Below, in pieces: positions 11,093-25,400 of a stretch of 64,000 nucleotides of DNA (position 1 is the stretch's first letter; every line of letters begins with the position of its first letter). This DNA comes from Boswellia sacra (Eukaryota; Streptophyta; Magnoliopsida; Sapindales; Burseraceae). The notes under the pieces were generated by a model, which was given only the letters and a program-made list of their open reading frames with translations, was not told the DNA's origin and did not search any database. The position numbers and the translations under genes were made by a program. The stretch covers positions 248,001 through 312,000 of the forward strand of contig SNVD02015884.1 of NCBI GenBank assembly GCA_013180625.2. The letters run 5' to 3'.

Positions 11093-14000
11093 ATGGAATT
11101 CTCCATAAAGAAATCATTCAAGTCCCCGCATGGCTCTAATTACTACAAGCACAGGCACAAAATTTCTGTAGGTGGAAGAAGTAGCGATGCTTCTAGCCAT
11201 GAAGAATTCCCCATCCTTCAGGATCAAGAAATCTCAGATGATTACAGAGGAGTCAAAGTTAAAAAAGATGGTGCAGCTGCTTCAAGCCCAAATTGCATGA
11301 AGGACTATGATTCTTCAAGTAGCGTTACACCTCTTGCAAGCGAACCGAGTTATGAGTTATGGCAGGATGCAGACGATCAAGAGAGTAGCAACATGAAGAG
11401 CCTGAAAAATGAAACTGTTAATGATAACATGCAACGTGGGGAGGATCCTTCGAGGCTGATTGGCCAGTTCTTGAACAGACAGAAAAACAATGGCGAGATT
11501 GCACTTGACATGGACATGGAAATGGAGGAGCTTAAACATCATCAATACTCGTCTCAGTTTAATAGTGGTGTAGATCAGTCCAAGGAGATTCGTGTCTGTT
11601 TTGGTCCGAACCCAGTTGAGGCTCTGAAGGAGTCAGCGAGAAGACGTTACAAGGACTACCCTGAAGGCGGAGGAGGAGGAGAAATAAATAGTCATTCACA
11701 GATGCACGCACAGAAGGAACAAAGTAATGCTCAGGATCTTCGTAAAGAGGAGGTCTTGAGATGCACAGCCAATGCATCGTTCAATAGAAACAAATCGTTT
11801 CAGAAAAAACCAAGCATGTTGATGAAGATAAAGACGAGATCGAGGCTTCAGGACCCTCCACCGGAGGAGGTGATTGAGCTGAGATCCGGGAAGATTGTAA
11901 AATCGGGTCAACTGAAATCCGGGATGATAGGGAAGGGTGGTGATGATGATGATGACCCTTTATTGTCTGAGGACTTTCCTGAGGAGTTCACAAAGTCACA
12001 TCTCAGTTTCCTGACTTTGCTTCAATGGGTGAGTTTGATCTTAATCATTGCAGCTTTGATTTGTAGCTTGTCAATCCCTTTTTTGAAGGAAAAGAGAGTG
12101 TGGGATCTGGCGCTCTGGAAATGGGAAGTGATGGTGCTTGTGTTGATCTGTGGAAGGTTGGTTTCGGGTTGGGGGATTCATTTGATAGTTTATTTCATTG
12201 AGAGAAATTTTCTCTTGCGTAAAAGGCTTCTGTATTTTGTTTACGGGGTGAGAAAGCCTGTGCAGAATTGCTTGTGGCTAGGGCTTGTGTTGCTCGCTTG
12301 GGGCCTCTTGTTTAATCGCAGAGTTGAGAGAGAGACTAAAAGTCAATTTCTCAAGTACATCACCAAGATCTTGATCTGTATGTTGATTGGTACCTTGCTG
12401 TGGCTAGTGAAAACATTGATGGTCAAGGTCCTTGCTTCCTCCTTCCATGTGAGCACCTATTTTGATAGGATTCAGGAATCTTTGTTCAATCAATATGTGA
12501 TTGAAACTCTCTCTGGTCCTCCTTTGGTTGAAATGCAAAGGACCGAAGATGACATGGAGAGGACAGTAGCTGAGATTCATAAGTTGCAAAATGCTGGGGC
12601 TGTTTTGCCTCCTGACCTCAAAGATGCTGCATTTCAACCAGAAGGCTCCGGCAGGAGTGGGAGAGTGATAGGGAGAAGTTCCAGGCATAACAAAAGTGGC
12701 AAGCAGCTTTCTGGAGTCATATCGAAGAAGGATCAGGCAAATTCTGGTGGGATCACAATTGACCATCTGCACAAGCTTAACCATAAGAACGTTTCAGCTT
12801 GGAATATGAAGAGGTTGATGAACATTGTGCGATATGGCTCACTGTCTACATTGGATGAGCAAGTTCTGGATTCTACTGGGGACGATTCAGCAAAAGAGAT
12901 CAGAAGTGAATATGAGGCTAAAGCTGCTGCGAGAAAGATTTTCCTCAATGTGTCTCGGCCTGGATCAAAGTGAGTCTTTTATATATCTCTTTCAACATTA
13001 ATTTGCATTCTAATTTTATGCCATTTTGTATCGATAATTTAGGAAGAAATAACCAAATTAGAGGGACTTTCTGAATTTTAGTCTAGCTAAGTTTAACCTC
13101 CAAGTACAACTATTAATTTAATTAGGGCGTTCTAGGAATTGAATTTGATTAGATAATAAAAATAATTATACATACTAAAAATCAGATTGATAATTTAGAT
13201 AGCTCATCTTAGTTAAAATTAATTTCAATACACTGTTTTATCTTGTAGGCATATCTACTTAGAGGATTTGATGCGATTTATGCAAGATGATGAGGCTCTG
13301 AAGACGATGAGTCTCTTCGAAGGTGCTGCTGAAACCAGAAGAATCAGCAAAACATCCCTCAAGAACTGGGTGGTATGCACTGCAGCATATATGTAGCCAA
13401 GAAATAATTTTTAATTAATTTAAATTAAAGTTATCATGATGATTAACATTTACTTTTTTTTAATTTTATTTTAATTTTGATTATCTTCATATACATATAA
13501 ATAAGGGCAATACTGTTCTTACAAACTATCTATACAAACTGACGAGACATGATTTCATTAGAGGAGTAAATTTCAAATTTCAATTACATTAATTAATTTA
13601 GATGACTTGTCAATTATTCAATAATGTTACACATTGATTTGTACAAGTAAGTTTCTATAGATAGTTTAACAGTAGTATCTCAATATCTACCGGTCCTACA
13701 AGCTGCTTCTAAACTACAATGAACTCGAATTTTTCAGGTCAATTCTTTCAGAGAGAGGAAAGCTCTTGCCTTGACACTGAATGATACAAAGACAGCAGTG
13801 AACAGGCTTCATCATATAGTAAATGTTATAGTTGGAATCATTATATTGATCACCTGGCTTATCATACTTGAAATTGCCACCTCCCAGTTTTTTATCTTCA
13901 TCAGCTCACAGCTTGTGCTTGTGGCTTTCGTTTTTGGAAACACATGCAAAACCATATTTGAATCTCTTATCTTCTTGTTCATTATTCACCCATTTGACGT

Positions 14001-15166
14001 GGGTGATCGATGTGAAGTGGATGGAGTTCAGGTACATGTACATAGCACACAATTTCCTTTCATTATAAAAGGTGTAAATTTTGAATCAAATTTATGGTAT
14101 AGTATGATCTAATTAGACCCAGTTGATAACTCTAATTATTGTTCATAATTATTTGTGCTTAATTTATTTTGTTATTTTAATGTGTTTACTTCAGATGGTG
14201 GTAGAGGAGATGAACATTCTGACAACCGTTTTCCTGAGATTTGACAACCTGAAAATAATATACCCTAACAGTACTCTTTCCCAGAAGCCTATCAGCAACT
14301 ACTATCGTAGTCCAGACATGGGAGATGCAGTGGAGTTCTGTATCCACGTTACCACTCCTGCAGAAAAGATTGCATTGATAAGGCAGAGGATAATGAGGTA
14401 CGATTTTATATGTATAAAGTTGAGGACTTCTAACACAAATTTTGATAAAATATGTGACATAAATCAATTTCTAGCCATTTTTTCTATAATATTTCATGGT
14501 TGAGATAGTTGATACACTAACATCATCAAATATAGTATTTTGACCTGAAATCTAAACATATTTATATAAAATATATAAAAGATTCTCTAGTATTCTATTA
14601 TGAGAAATAAATATACTAAGAAACAGTAATGTTAGACTTATAACTTATATATAACTTAAATTCTATAATCTGATGTGACAGTTTATATGATAAAATCCTA
14701 TTGGAGATGTAACTTCTTTTATTCTTTTTTGTTTTTCCCTCCCATAAATTTTTATCATGTAAACTATCACGTCAAGTTGTAGAGTTTATGTTTTATACAG
14801 GATGTAAGTTCATCATTTATATAACGTGGTGACGATAAATAATGCAGTTATGTGGATGGGAAGAAGGAGCATTGGTATGAATCACCTATGATCATATTGA
14901 AGGATACGGAAGAGTTGAACAGGGTGAGAATAGCAGTGTGGCTGAGTCACAAAATGAACCATCAAAACATGGGAGAGAGATGGGCAAGGAGATCTCTTCT
15001 GTTAGAAGACATGGTGCAAATGTTCAAGGAGCTTGACATTCAATACCGGTTGCTGCCTCTTGACATCAATGTCAAAGCCATGCCTGCTATCACCTCTGAA
15101 CGAATGCCCTCAACTTGGACAAATTTCGCTCCATCTAACTCAAATCTGAGTGAGAAATATAATTGA
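11093..15166 (+). CDS. Mechanosensitive channel of small conductance-like (MSL) protein
   Basis: Five exons (11093-12969, 13249-13372, 13738-14031, 14195-14397, 14848-15166) give 938 aa. The first ATG of the long frame is at 11093. The N-terminal 300 or so residues are hydrophilic and acidic, with the conserved MKIKTRSRLQDPP-type stretch before the membrane part. Exon 1 then encodes four hydrophobic helices. Exon 3 encodes two more, the second being the MscS pore-lining helix followed by HPFDVGDRCEVDGVQ, the hallmark of the MscS beta domain. Family members are stretch-gated, anion-preferring channels of the plasma membrane. The soluble N-terminus and its motif point to the MSL4-10 group. Length fits MSL4/5/6/8 (about 850-900 aa) better than MSL10 (734 aa). 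The exact paralogue is not settled. Intron 2 and intron 4 each carry a MITE. Confidence 0.93.
13505..13681. mobile_element. MITE of family A in intron 2 of the MSL gene
   Basis: The left end (AATACTGTTCTTACAAACTA, from about 13509) is inverted-repeat to the right end (about 13651-13680, GTTTCTATAGATAGTTTAAC). The inner part contains a TTCAAATTTCAATTACATTA stretch also seen in the copy at 817-1204. It is non-coding. Confidence 0.55.
14628..14818. mobile_element. MITE of family B in intron 4 of the MSL gene
   Basis: It begins AATGTTAGACTTATAACTT and ends with the inverted partner (AGTTTATGTTTTATACAGG, then GTAAGTTCATCATT). It shares internal sequence such as ACAGTTTATATGATAAAATC with the copy at 15635-15832. 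It lies wholly in the intron and does not alter the exons. Confidence 0.55.
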
Positions 15167-16406
15167 ACAAAAAACTGACTGCCCCACTTATAAAATGCTA
15201 ACCTTATTCTTTTCTTTCCCGCCTCATTCAACAATGATATTGTTCAGGAAAATTGACATAGATGAGTGAAACAAATAGATGAAACGCAGAGAGATTATAT
15301 ATATAACAGTGATTTACATATTTAGACGAAGCTGAAGATTTAGATTGAGAGATGGCCATCTATTTATTTTGATTGATTGAAGTGGGGAGTGTTGAAGAAA
15401 AGTTTTGTATATCTCTTGATTCTTTAAGGGAAGGAAAATGAATGGCATGAAAATGCTACTTCTCATCAAATTATGCATGTGCTCTCTGTTGTTATACCGG
15501 TGTGTTGTAGGCTAGAGATATGGAAGTCTCTTATGAGAAATTTATTAATGATAACACAAACATAAACCTTTTCACCTCTATTCTAGTTCTTTTTCATTAT
15601 CTTTTAGAACTTGATAAAATAAACAATCAACAATAATACTAGACTTACAACATTTATACAACATAAATTCTATAACATGACTTGACAGCTTAAATGATAA
15701 AATCATATTGGGGATATAATTTCTCTCATCTATTTTTGTTTTTTCTTTTCTAATAAATTTTTATCATATAGGTTACCACGTACGTCATGTTATAGAGTTT
15801 ATGTTGCATGAATATTATAAGTCTAACATCACTCAACAATCAAACCCCAATAATTGGAATCATTTCAAATGTATCGTTGAAATCCAAACCATTTTAAAAA
15901 AAGAAAACAAAAAACAAGGTGCTTTTGTCGATAAACATTCTTGAGGAATATGTCAAAAATGGTACTTTTTGTCATTTCACCATACATATTAAAAATAAGG
16001 GATGATTAATTTTGTCCCACGGCCTAATTAACGATTGTCCCTAACTTTTTTGACCCTGATGTTGAATCCAACGTTAAAATCAGGGAAGAATCCTATTTGA
16101 CGTTGCATTCAAAGCTCAAGGGCAAATCAGATATTGTAGAAAAGTTAGAGACGAATTTGGTAGCCATCCTTACCTTAGGGGGCGAAAATGTATCCCTAAA
16201 ATTAAATTTAACCTAACTGTCGTACCAATGTTTTGAAAAGTTTCTAGAAGTCACTATAAGTTTAATATTTTAACAAAAAACCCATGCTATGCAACGCACT
16301 CAGCTGGCACTCACCTGTAAAATCTGAAACGATCCATAAAGCATTATGAAAGTTGAAAAAAGGAATTTAAAATGGGGAGGGAAGAGTGAGCTGTGAGCAC
16401 ACAAAT
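15167..16406. other. Intergenic region between the MSL and ATR genes
   Basis: It holds the MSL 3' flank, a complete family B MITE (15635-15832), and a possible weak inverted-repeat element. For the latter, the sequence near 16031-16051 (ATTGTCCCTAACTTTTTT) pairs imperfectly with 16141-16160 (AAAAGTTAGAGACGAATTTG). No gene is seen. Confidence 0.5.
15635..15832. mobile_element. Complete family B MITE with 8-bp target duplication
   Basis: The 198-bp element starts AATACTAGACTTACAA and ends TTATAAGTCTAACATCAC, inverted copies of each other over about 45 bases. It is bracketed by TCAACAAT at 15627-15634 and 15833-15840, a perfect 8-bp duplication. An 8-bp target duplication is characteristic of the hAT superfamily, so this is best called a hAT-type MITE. 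Confidence 0.7.
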
Positions 16407-19400
16407 ATGGCGAGGAACCTCTCAAGTCTGGTGCACGAGCTTCGAGAACGAATAGCGGCTTCTTCATCCACTCCCTCCAACTCTCGCCAAAACGACGACG
16501 CTTTAGAATCCAGATTCCGTGACGTTCTCCCCAATCTCCTCCACGCCTACGTCGTTCCCTCCTCCTCAGGTACTCCTTCGTTTTCCACTTTCAACAATTT
16601 TTTTGTTTATTTTTATTTTTAAATGATCAGAGGTGTGAGTTGCTTACTGTTGCAGCCAATGAGAGGGAAGTAGTAGCTGTGTTGAAGCTCATTTCTCACA
16701 CAGCCAGGAACTTTCCTGGCGTTTTCTACCACGGCAAAGCTCCTTCTATTTTGCCTGTCATTGGTCGTGTCTTGCCATTCTTTGCTGAACCGGCATTTCG
16801 GTGAGTGAGGGAAATTAGAAATTAGTTTTAAAATTTTCTGATCATTTCGGTTCTGGATTGATTGTGTACAGTGACAGACGTAACCATTTTATTACTAATT
16901 AATTTATTTTTTTAATTGAAAAGATGAGAGAGAGGCTTGAGCTTATAGTTGTATTCTCAATTATAGTATTTAGCCTTTGATATTTTTCTAATTTGTTCCA
17001 TTTCGTTTTTTATTTGTATATTTATTTTTCATTGACATGATGAGGGTTGGATACTTTGATGTTGAAGTCACTTTAGCTCTAGCTCTGATATTGTGTTAGG
17101 AAATTGCTTAAGGTTAAGGTTATAGGTGTAGTAGGCTTAAATATAGTATTTAGCCTTTAATATTTTCGATCTTGTGCTGTTGTTCAGATCACGACATGGA
17201 GTTATTTTTGAGACAGTTGGATCTCTTTTATCCTTGCTTCGTACTGGAGCACGAGATGCTTATCGTTTGTTTTTCATTGATGCCATGTTGGCCATTGAAG
17301 GTAAGGAGCTAACTGCCAAGGATGAAGATTACTCAATTATATGATAGTGTGATCGCTTCTTGCTAAAATGTTAGACTCATATGTTGTTGTTATTGCTGGT
17401 ATACTCCCCATGCTTGTCAAAATACAAAAGAACAAAAAACCCTCCCTTAGCATAATGTCTTTGAAGTAATTTTTTTTCCCTTCCTTGACACATCATTTAC
17501 ATGGTAAAAGCATATGAGAAATCTAACATGTCCTTATCTTAATACAGATATTTCGTATATTGCAGCGCTTAAAGTTGATAGTTCAAGCATTACAGAATCC
17601 TCTGGGTTGAATTTAAAGTGTTTTCACGAGTCTTTTCGTGGGGTTTCCGGTGATTCAACTTGTCTATGTAATCTTCCAAATAGCAGTAAACCAATTGATG
17701 GCTCTGGTATCTTGATTAACCTTTTGGGTAAAACGAGGTGGCAACCTTTTGCAACTGGGATTATTAAGCTTCTTAGCAAATGCTTAACTGAAGGAACTCT
17801 GTATGTGGAAGGTCTCATCAATTTGTCATTTGTGTCAGCTGCATGTTCTCTCTTGTGCTATGGAGATGCTGATTTGCATATGGTGGGTAGCAATGTCGCT
17901 GAAAGTAGATCATTGTTACTTTTTATTCAATATGTAAACTTTCTGAATGAATCATTTCATCTTTTAATTATTTTATATGTTTGTAGTAATCTTTTGTTAT
18001 AGTTGTCTGACAATTAAGACTTTGTGGAAGGCATGTTTTGACTTTGTACGCATCATGGGATCGGTGATGAGTTATGACGTCATTCCTCATGAGAAATTCA
18101 TTCTGTCAATATCCATAATATTGAGAGAGGACAAGGAGGGACTTTTTGTATTCAGGTATATTTTCAGATGCTTAGAACTTATCTCCATTTTATGATAGAT
18201 TTCTTACAGTAAGCTTAAATAGTGAAGTAGGCAAATCACCACGAGGAAGACGCTTTGAATGAGCTGTCTTCATGGTTTAATAATGATGCAGTTCTCCATT
18301 CAGTGTCAAATTCATGCTTTTGTTATTCTGATTGCATAATCAGTCTCCTAATTCTTGTCAATATGGCATGTTATTCTTTTGGAAGGGTGTCCTGTCCTCA
18401 TCATGGAAGCCTTTGATGAAGTCTTGCTAATAGTTTTAATTTTTTTTTTGTTAATTACTTACTTTCCTATACTATACTAATATTAGGCTTACTTTGCAGG
18501 AATGTGGCTTATGATTCCTCCATGGGTGCTTGCCTTGGGGCATTATACTCTAGTTGTCCTGATGTTGTTGTCAAGCTAACAGCTGCAGCTTTAGTAAATA
18601 TCTTTCCTCAATCAATGAGGAGAACCAAAAGTGAGGACCTTAAGGTAATATGGATATCTTACTTCTTGTTAGGCAAGTTCAGACATTCTTTTTTGGCCCT
18701 CATTTAAAATTCTGGCTAGCCTGTATTTATATAGGTATGTATAAAATAAATGTGTTTTTCAGGTTGCGTTGTGCAGTGTATACAAACGGATTGCTAAAAC
18801 TTGCCCCCCTTATGTTTGGAGGCCTGCATCTCTTGTAAATGCATTTTGTTTGTCAGAACCTTGCCTTCCATTGATTGATTGCTTTCAAGTAGCTCTATCT
18901 ATTCTTGATCCAATTCGTGTTGGAGGGAGGAAAGAAAATGATATTAATCTTGATCAATCAACTTCAGGTGATAATTCAATTGAAGAAAATTGTAGAGTTG
19001 GAGAAAAAAGGCATATCGAAGATGTAAATACTATCAAAATCAAACGCCAAAAAATAGATGAAGAAACTATGGTTTCCCATGATAATGTCCCAACGGACGA
19101 TAAGCCTAGTCATGTCTTTAATTGTGAAAGAGAAGAAGAATATGCGTATCATATGCGTGCGTCACTCCTTTCGTTTGTTGAAAATTTAGACTCTCCCTCA
19201 GTCAATCCAGGTTCACTAAGACCAGATGTTGCATTAACAGCTCTTAGCATGCTTTGTATTGCCTTCTCAAGATATCCTCAGACCAATATTTCACTCTGCA
19301 TCTTTTGGAAGATGTGTGCATGGATCCCTTGGATAACTGACCAGGTGTGTTGGAACTTGTAAATTTCTCATCCTACTGATTTTGCCCTATCACTAATTAA

Positions 19401-22400
19401 GATATATATTCTGTAGGCAAAACAGGGAAGTTCACTTCCATTTGATATTTCTATCTACCTAGAAGGAATCCACAGCATCTTGCTTTGCCAAAGTAAGTCA
19501 TCATTCCTAACTTTCATAAAAAGATTGAATAAACCCCTTATTTCTTTATCTATTTTTTTTATGTTTTTTAGAAAACTAATTCCAATAGTTTCCTAGAAAA
19601 TTTGTAATTTCTTAATTAAAATAACACACTTCTAATTTTTACTTCAAAAGTTTCTTTTAGTATTTTTATTGAAATATTTGTAACCATGACAAGTTCAAGG
19701 TTTGATTGTTCTTAATAACATAAAGTTCTTTCTTTTGGAGTTTGGCTGTTAACTCTAGAATATTTTGTTGTAATCTGTGACTGAAGTAAATTTTACTTTC
19801 CTTGTTAGGCTCCTTTATCAAAGAGATTGAGCTTTTCAAAAATAAAGGTGATGACCTAAATGTGGTGTTAAAGCTTCCATGGACTCATCCTGTTATGGTT
19901 AATGATCATCATCCTCCATGGAAAATGAAATGTTGTGCTATTCAAGTTTTCTCAAAGCTTGGTCAAAGCTTAACAACTGAAAGTGATTTTGAAATATTGG
20001 ATTTAGCTTGTCATGATGAATCTGATGAAGTCAGAATTGAAGCTATCATTTCTTTACCTGTGGTGGTATTCTGGTCTGGTCTTAGTGTACTACCACTTAT
20101 GTTCAAGAGGCTGGAGTGAGTGAATACTCGGAATTTTTTTATTTCTCTCTCTCTCTTTTTCCTTTCTTACATATAGCTTTTATATTTGCATGATTTTCTC
20201 ATTCAAAATTCAAATGCTTTGTTTAAAACATTATAGAAAATTATGATAATCTGTTTGCTGTAAAATATATATTTTTTGAAACAAATTTCAACCACATTAT
20301 AGTTTCTATGCCATACTATTGATTTGACTTTACGTAACAGGATTTTGTTAAAACCAAGAAAGAATTGTGATTTTGTATCAGGATGAGTGCTGTTTGTGTG
20401 AGGTGTTGGGAAGTGGGTGGGTAGGTACCTGTTCATAAAAGCATAATTTCTTGGTAATTACATCTTATCTCCTATTCTGCTATGGCTCCATTTTATATGT
20501 GGAGCTGACAAAATAAAGTTATCTCAGATATTTAAAGCAAGTTTGGCTTTAATACCAATGCAATTTAGATTGACCGTCATAGTACTTGTGCATATTATCG
20601 ATATAAGGACTTTCAGCATACTTATTTTGTTTGATTAATTTGTTTTTTCTACTCCGTATTGCAGGTTTATGGGGAAAGATGAGCATGAAAGAGTTAAGAA
20701 AAATTTTCCCTTTTCTTTTGGGTTTTTAGCATGTATTTATGGATCTTGTAATGGTGTTGAGGATATAGGTAAAAATGTCTGCAAATTATTTTTGAACACT
20801 GAAGACAAGAAACTGGATCAGACTGTAGATTATTTGCTACAAGGATTTTGGTGTTCGAACTGTGACCCAAGTGCTGTACACAATCGTGGACTGGCTTTGA
20901 AAATTATAAATCCTGCTGATATGCAGAGCAAGGACATTTGTTTCGAATGTGATTTTATCAATCTATTGTCTCTATATTTTGATCTTCTTTATGATGAGTC
21001 TTCAGAAGAGGTTCAAGTTGCCTGTGTGAGAGTTATTCAACGGATGCTTGTTCATGGGCCTATCAATGTTTTACTTAGAACAAGATCTGAATGGATTAAA
21101 TGCATTGAATTTCTACTCCTTAACAAAAAGAAGGCTATAAGAGAAGCATTCTGCCCCCAGATTAGATCCTTCATTCAGGACTCTATTTTGAGTTGTTTAT
21201 TTTCAGATGAAAATGCTTCAGATAAAAGTAACGAACAAAAGTTTCTGGATATAATAAAACATGCTTTGGCAACAACTGATGATCCGCAGATGTTTGAGAC
21301 TCTTCTGGAGTCTACTGCAGAAATTATGATGGCAGTTGATATAAACAGTCAGCTTTTCTTGTTTTCTCTAATGTTGTTGGTTGAGCAGCTTGATAATCCT
21401 CACTTGACCGTGAGAATGAATGCATCAAGATTAATACACAAATCTTGCTACTTTCATCTTAAGGGAGGAATTGAACTACTTATTGCAAAAGCTATTTTTA
21501 TCCGCAATGAGCTTTTTGATTATCTATCTGTCAGGCTGGCAAGCCGTCCAAAGTTGGTCAGAGAGTTTGCAGAGGCTGTTTTTGGTGTTGAAACTGAGGA
21601 ACTTGTCAAGAAAATGATTCCTGTAGTTCTTCCAAAGCTTGTGGTCTCCCAGCATGATAATGATCAAGCAGTTGACATCTTATATGATTTGGCCAAGTGT
21701 CTGAACACTGATATGGTCCCTCTGATAGTAAACTGGCTGCCAAAAGTGCTTGCTTTTGCTCTCCATCAAGCAGATGAGCGAGGGTTACTCTCAGCTTTAG
21801 AATTTTACCGCGCACAGACAGGGTCTGACAACCAAGAAATCTTTGCAGCTGCATTACCTGCACTTCTTGATGAACTTGTATGTTTTCTTGATGGTGGTGA
21901 TTCAGATGAGATAAGAAAAAGGTACAAAAGTACACTTGTGACAACAAGAATGTGAATAAAATTAATTAAATGCAGAACTTGGTGCATTGGAGCATCTTTG
22001 GACATGTCAGTATATTTCTGTTCTTTGTTAGAAAGGTGAACCTTCAGAAATTGTTTCGTTTTTCTCTGAAGTTTTTGGATCTGATGTCTTTATGCATTGG
22101 AGCATTTTTTTATTTTTATTTTTTATTTTTTCTTCTTCTCTTCGATCGTTAGAGATTTTATGCATGTCTTCAAGAAATTTGCAGACACAACTCTTTCTTT
22201 GAGCTAGGCCCAAATTTATACTCGTTCTATTGATTGACAAGCCTTCGGCTTCTGAGTTGAGATATGAGCATCTCTAACTGAGATTATTGAACTACAATTC
22301 TATCATACTACATAGCACTGGAGAAACTACTGGTTGTTCTGCCAGGTGTTCTGATATGAATTTCCATTTTCAGGTTAACTAGAGTGCCACAGTTGATAAA

Positions 22401-25400
22401 GAAGGTTGCTGTAGTTCTGACTGGTTCTGAAGATCTTTCGGGCTTTTTGAGGAATCATTTTGTTGGTCTTCTTAATAGTATTGACAGAAAAATGCTCCAT
22501 GCAGAGGATTCTTCACTGCAGAAACAAGCTTTGAAACGTATTGAGCTGCTGATCAAAATGATGGGTTCACACCTTAGTACTTATGTGCCAAAACTACTGG
22601 TTCTTCTTATGCATGCCATTGATAAAGAATCACTTCAGAGTGAGGGTCTCTCCGTCTTGCATTTTTTTATTGAGCAATTAGCAACTGTATCTCAATCTAG
22701 CACTAAACATGTAATTTCTCAAGTTTTTGCCGCTCTTATTCCATTCTTGGAGAGAGATAAAGATAATTCATCCATGCTTTTGAATCAAGTAGTGAAAATA
22801 TTAGAGGAGCTTGTGTTAAAGAACAGGGCTATCCTTAAGCAGCATATTCATGAATTCCCTCTGTTACCCAGTATTCCTGCTCTGACAGAAGTGAATAGGG
22901 CCATACAAGAAGCACGTGGGCAAATGACTTTAAAGGATCAATTGCGAGATGTTGTTGATGGTCTAAACCATGAGAACTTGAATGTGAGATACATGGTAGT
23001 GTGTGAGTTGAGCAAGTTGTTGAAACTTAGAAGTGAGGATGTTACTGCTTTAATTAATGGTGAAGCTGGCTCAGATATGGATGTCTTGAGCTCTTTGATC
23101 ACATCTTTGCTCAAAGGATGTGCAGAAGAATCAAGGACTGTAGTGGGTCAGCGGCTGAAATTGGTATGCGCTGATTGCCTTGGAGCATTGGGTGCTGTTG
23201 ACCCTGCCAAAGTGAAGGGTTTTTCATGCCAACGCTTTAAAATTGAATGTTCAGATGATGACCTTATTTTTGAGTTGATTCACAAGCATCTGGCTAGGGC
23301 GTTTAGAGCTGCACCCGATACCATCATTCATGATTCAGCTGCATTAGCTATACAAGAACTGCTGAAGATTGCGGGTTGTGAGGCATCACTGGATGAGAAT
23401 ATGGGTGTTTCTGTGTCGCAGGTACTCAAGGATAAAGAACCCTTGAAAATTGCCACAGCAGGGACTAAGAGTTACGTTAATATCCATGAGATGAATGTGA
23501 GGGGTCAGAGATTGTGGGACCGATTCTCTAACTATGTTAAAGAGATAATAGCCCCTTGCTTAACCTCTAGATTCCAACTTCCAAATGTGTCTGATTCTGC
23601 CTCTACTGGCCCAATTTACCGACCTTCTATGTCATTCAGAAGGTGGATTTTTTTTTGGATAAGAAAACTGACTGTTCATGCGACTGGATCTCGTGCAAGC
23701 ATTTTTAATGCCTGCCGAGGTATAGTGCGTCATGATATGCAAACAGCGATATATCTGCTGCCATATCTAGTACTCAATGCTGTCTGTCATGGCACTGAGG
23801 AGGCACGCCAAGGCATTACACAAGAAATCCTATCTGTTCTTGATGCTGCAGCATCGGAGAATAGTGGCGCTGCAGTTCATGGAATCAGTGGTGGCCAAAG
23901 TGAAGTTTGCATTCAAGCTATCTTCACTCTTCTTGATAATCTTGGGCAATGGGTGGATGATGTTGAACAAGAATTAGCTATTTCCCGGTCGTTACAATCA
24001 TCAGCTTCTAAGCATCAGGTATCCAAGTCAAAGGTTCCAAGTCCAACTTCTTTGACAGATCAAGATCAACTCCTTATCCAATGCAAATATGTTTCAGAGC
24101 TTTTAACTGTGATACCAAAGGTGACCCTTGCCAGGGCTTCCTTCAGGTGTCAGGCTTATGCAAGGTCTTTAATGTATTTTGAGTCTCATGTTCGTGGAAA
24201 GTCAGGTTCTTTCAACCCTGCAACTGAGAGAAGTGGCATATTTGAAGATGAAGATGTTTCATTTCTAATAGAGATATATGGCTGTCTTGATGAGCCTGAT
24301 GGTCTATCTGGGTTGGCATGTTTACGTAACTCTTTAAGTTCACAAGATGCACTACTAATAAACAAGAAAGCAGGAAACTGGGCTGAAGTTCTAACTTCTT
24401 GTGAACAGGTGCTGAAGATGGAGCCCACTTCTGTTCAGGGGCATTCAGATGTCCTTAACTGTTTATTGAACATGTACCATCTTCAGGTCATGGTCACTCA
24501 TGTGGATGGTTTGATTTCTAGGATACCACAGTACAAGAAAACATGGTGCATGCAAGGTGTGCAGGCAGCATGGAGGCTTGGAAGGTGGGACTTGATGGAT
24601 GAGTACCTTAGTGGGGCTGATGAAGAAGGTTTGCTTTGTAGCAGCTCGGAAAGTAATGCTTCCTTTGACATGGATGTTGCGAAAATTGTGCGAGCAATGA
24701 TAAAGAAAGATCATTTCTCAGTTGCTGAGAAAATTGCACTTTCAAAACAAGCTCTTATTGCTCCTCTGGCTGCAGCAGGCATGGATTCTTACATGCGGGC
24801 TTATCCATTCATTGTAAAGCTTCACTTACTCCATGAGCTGGAGGAATTTCATGCTCTTCTTGCTGATGACTCTTTCTTGGAGAAATCATTTGATCTGGAT
24901 GATCTGAAATTTTCAAAAGTAATTGACAACTGGGAAAATCGACTCAGATTTACTCAACCATCACTCTGGACAAGAGAGCCGCTTTTGGCTCTCCGTAGAA
25001 TGGTATTTGGTGCCAGTGGTCTTGGTGCTCAAGTTGGGAATTGCTGGCTTCAATATGCAAAGCTCTGTCGCTTGGCTGGTCATTATGAGACTGCAAACCG
25101 AGCAATTCTAGAAGCCCAGGCTTCTGGTGCACCTAATGTTCACATGGAAAAGTCAAAGCTTCTTTGGAGAACCAGACGGTCTGATGGTGCCATTGCGGAA
25201 CTGCAACAAAGTCTCCTGAACATGCCTGTGGAGGTTGTTGGGTCTGCTGCAATATCATCAATTACTAGCCTTGCACTTATTCCATTGAACCCACCTCCTT
25301 TGCTTTGTGATACTCAAAGTGTGAATGAGAAGCGAGATATTGCAAAGACTCTCCTACTTTATTCTAGGTGGATTCATTACACAGGGCAGAAGCAGAAGGA

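Noticed and set aside
16008..16180. Possible inverted-repeat element upstream of ATR
   Set aside because: The arms match only over about 20 bases with several mismatches, and no target duplication is seen.
18001..18018. ATR exon 5 acceptor at 18001
   Set aside because: Using that AG brings in an in-frame stop within five codons; the AG at 18018 keeps the frame and the conserved sequence.
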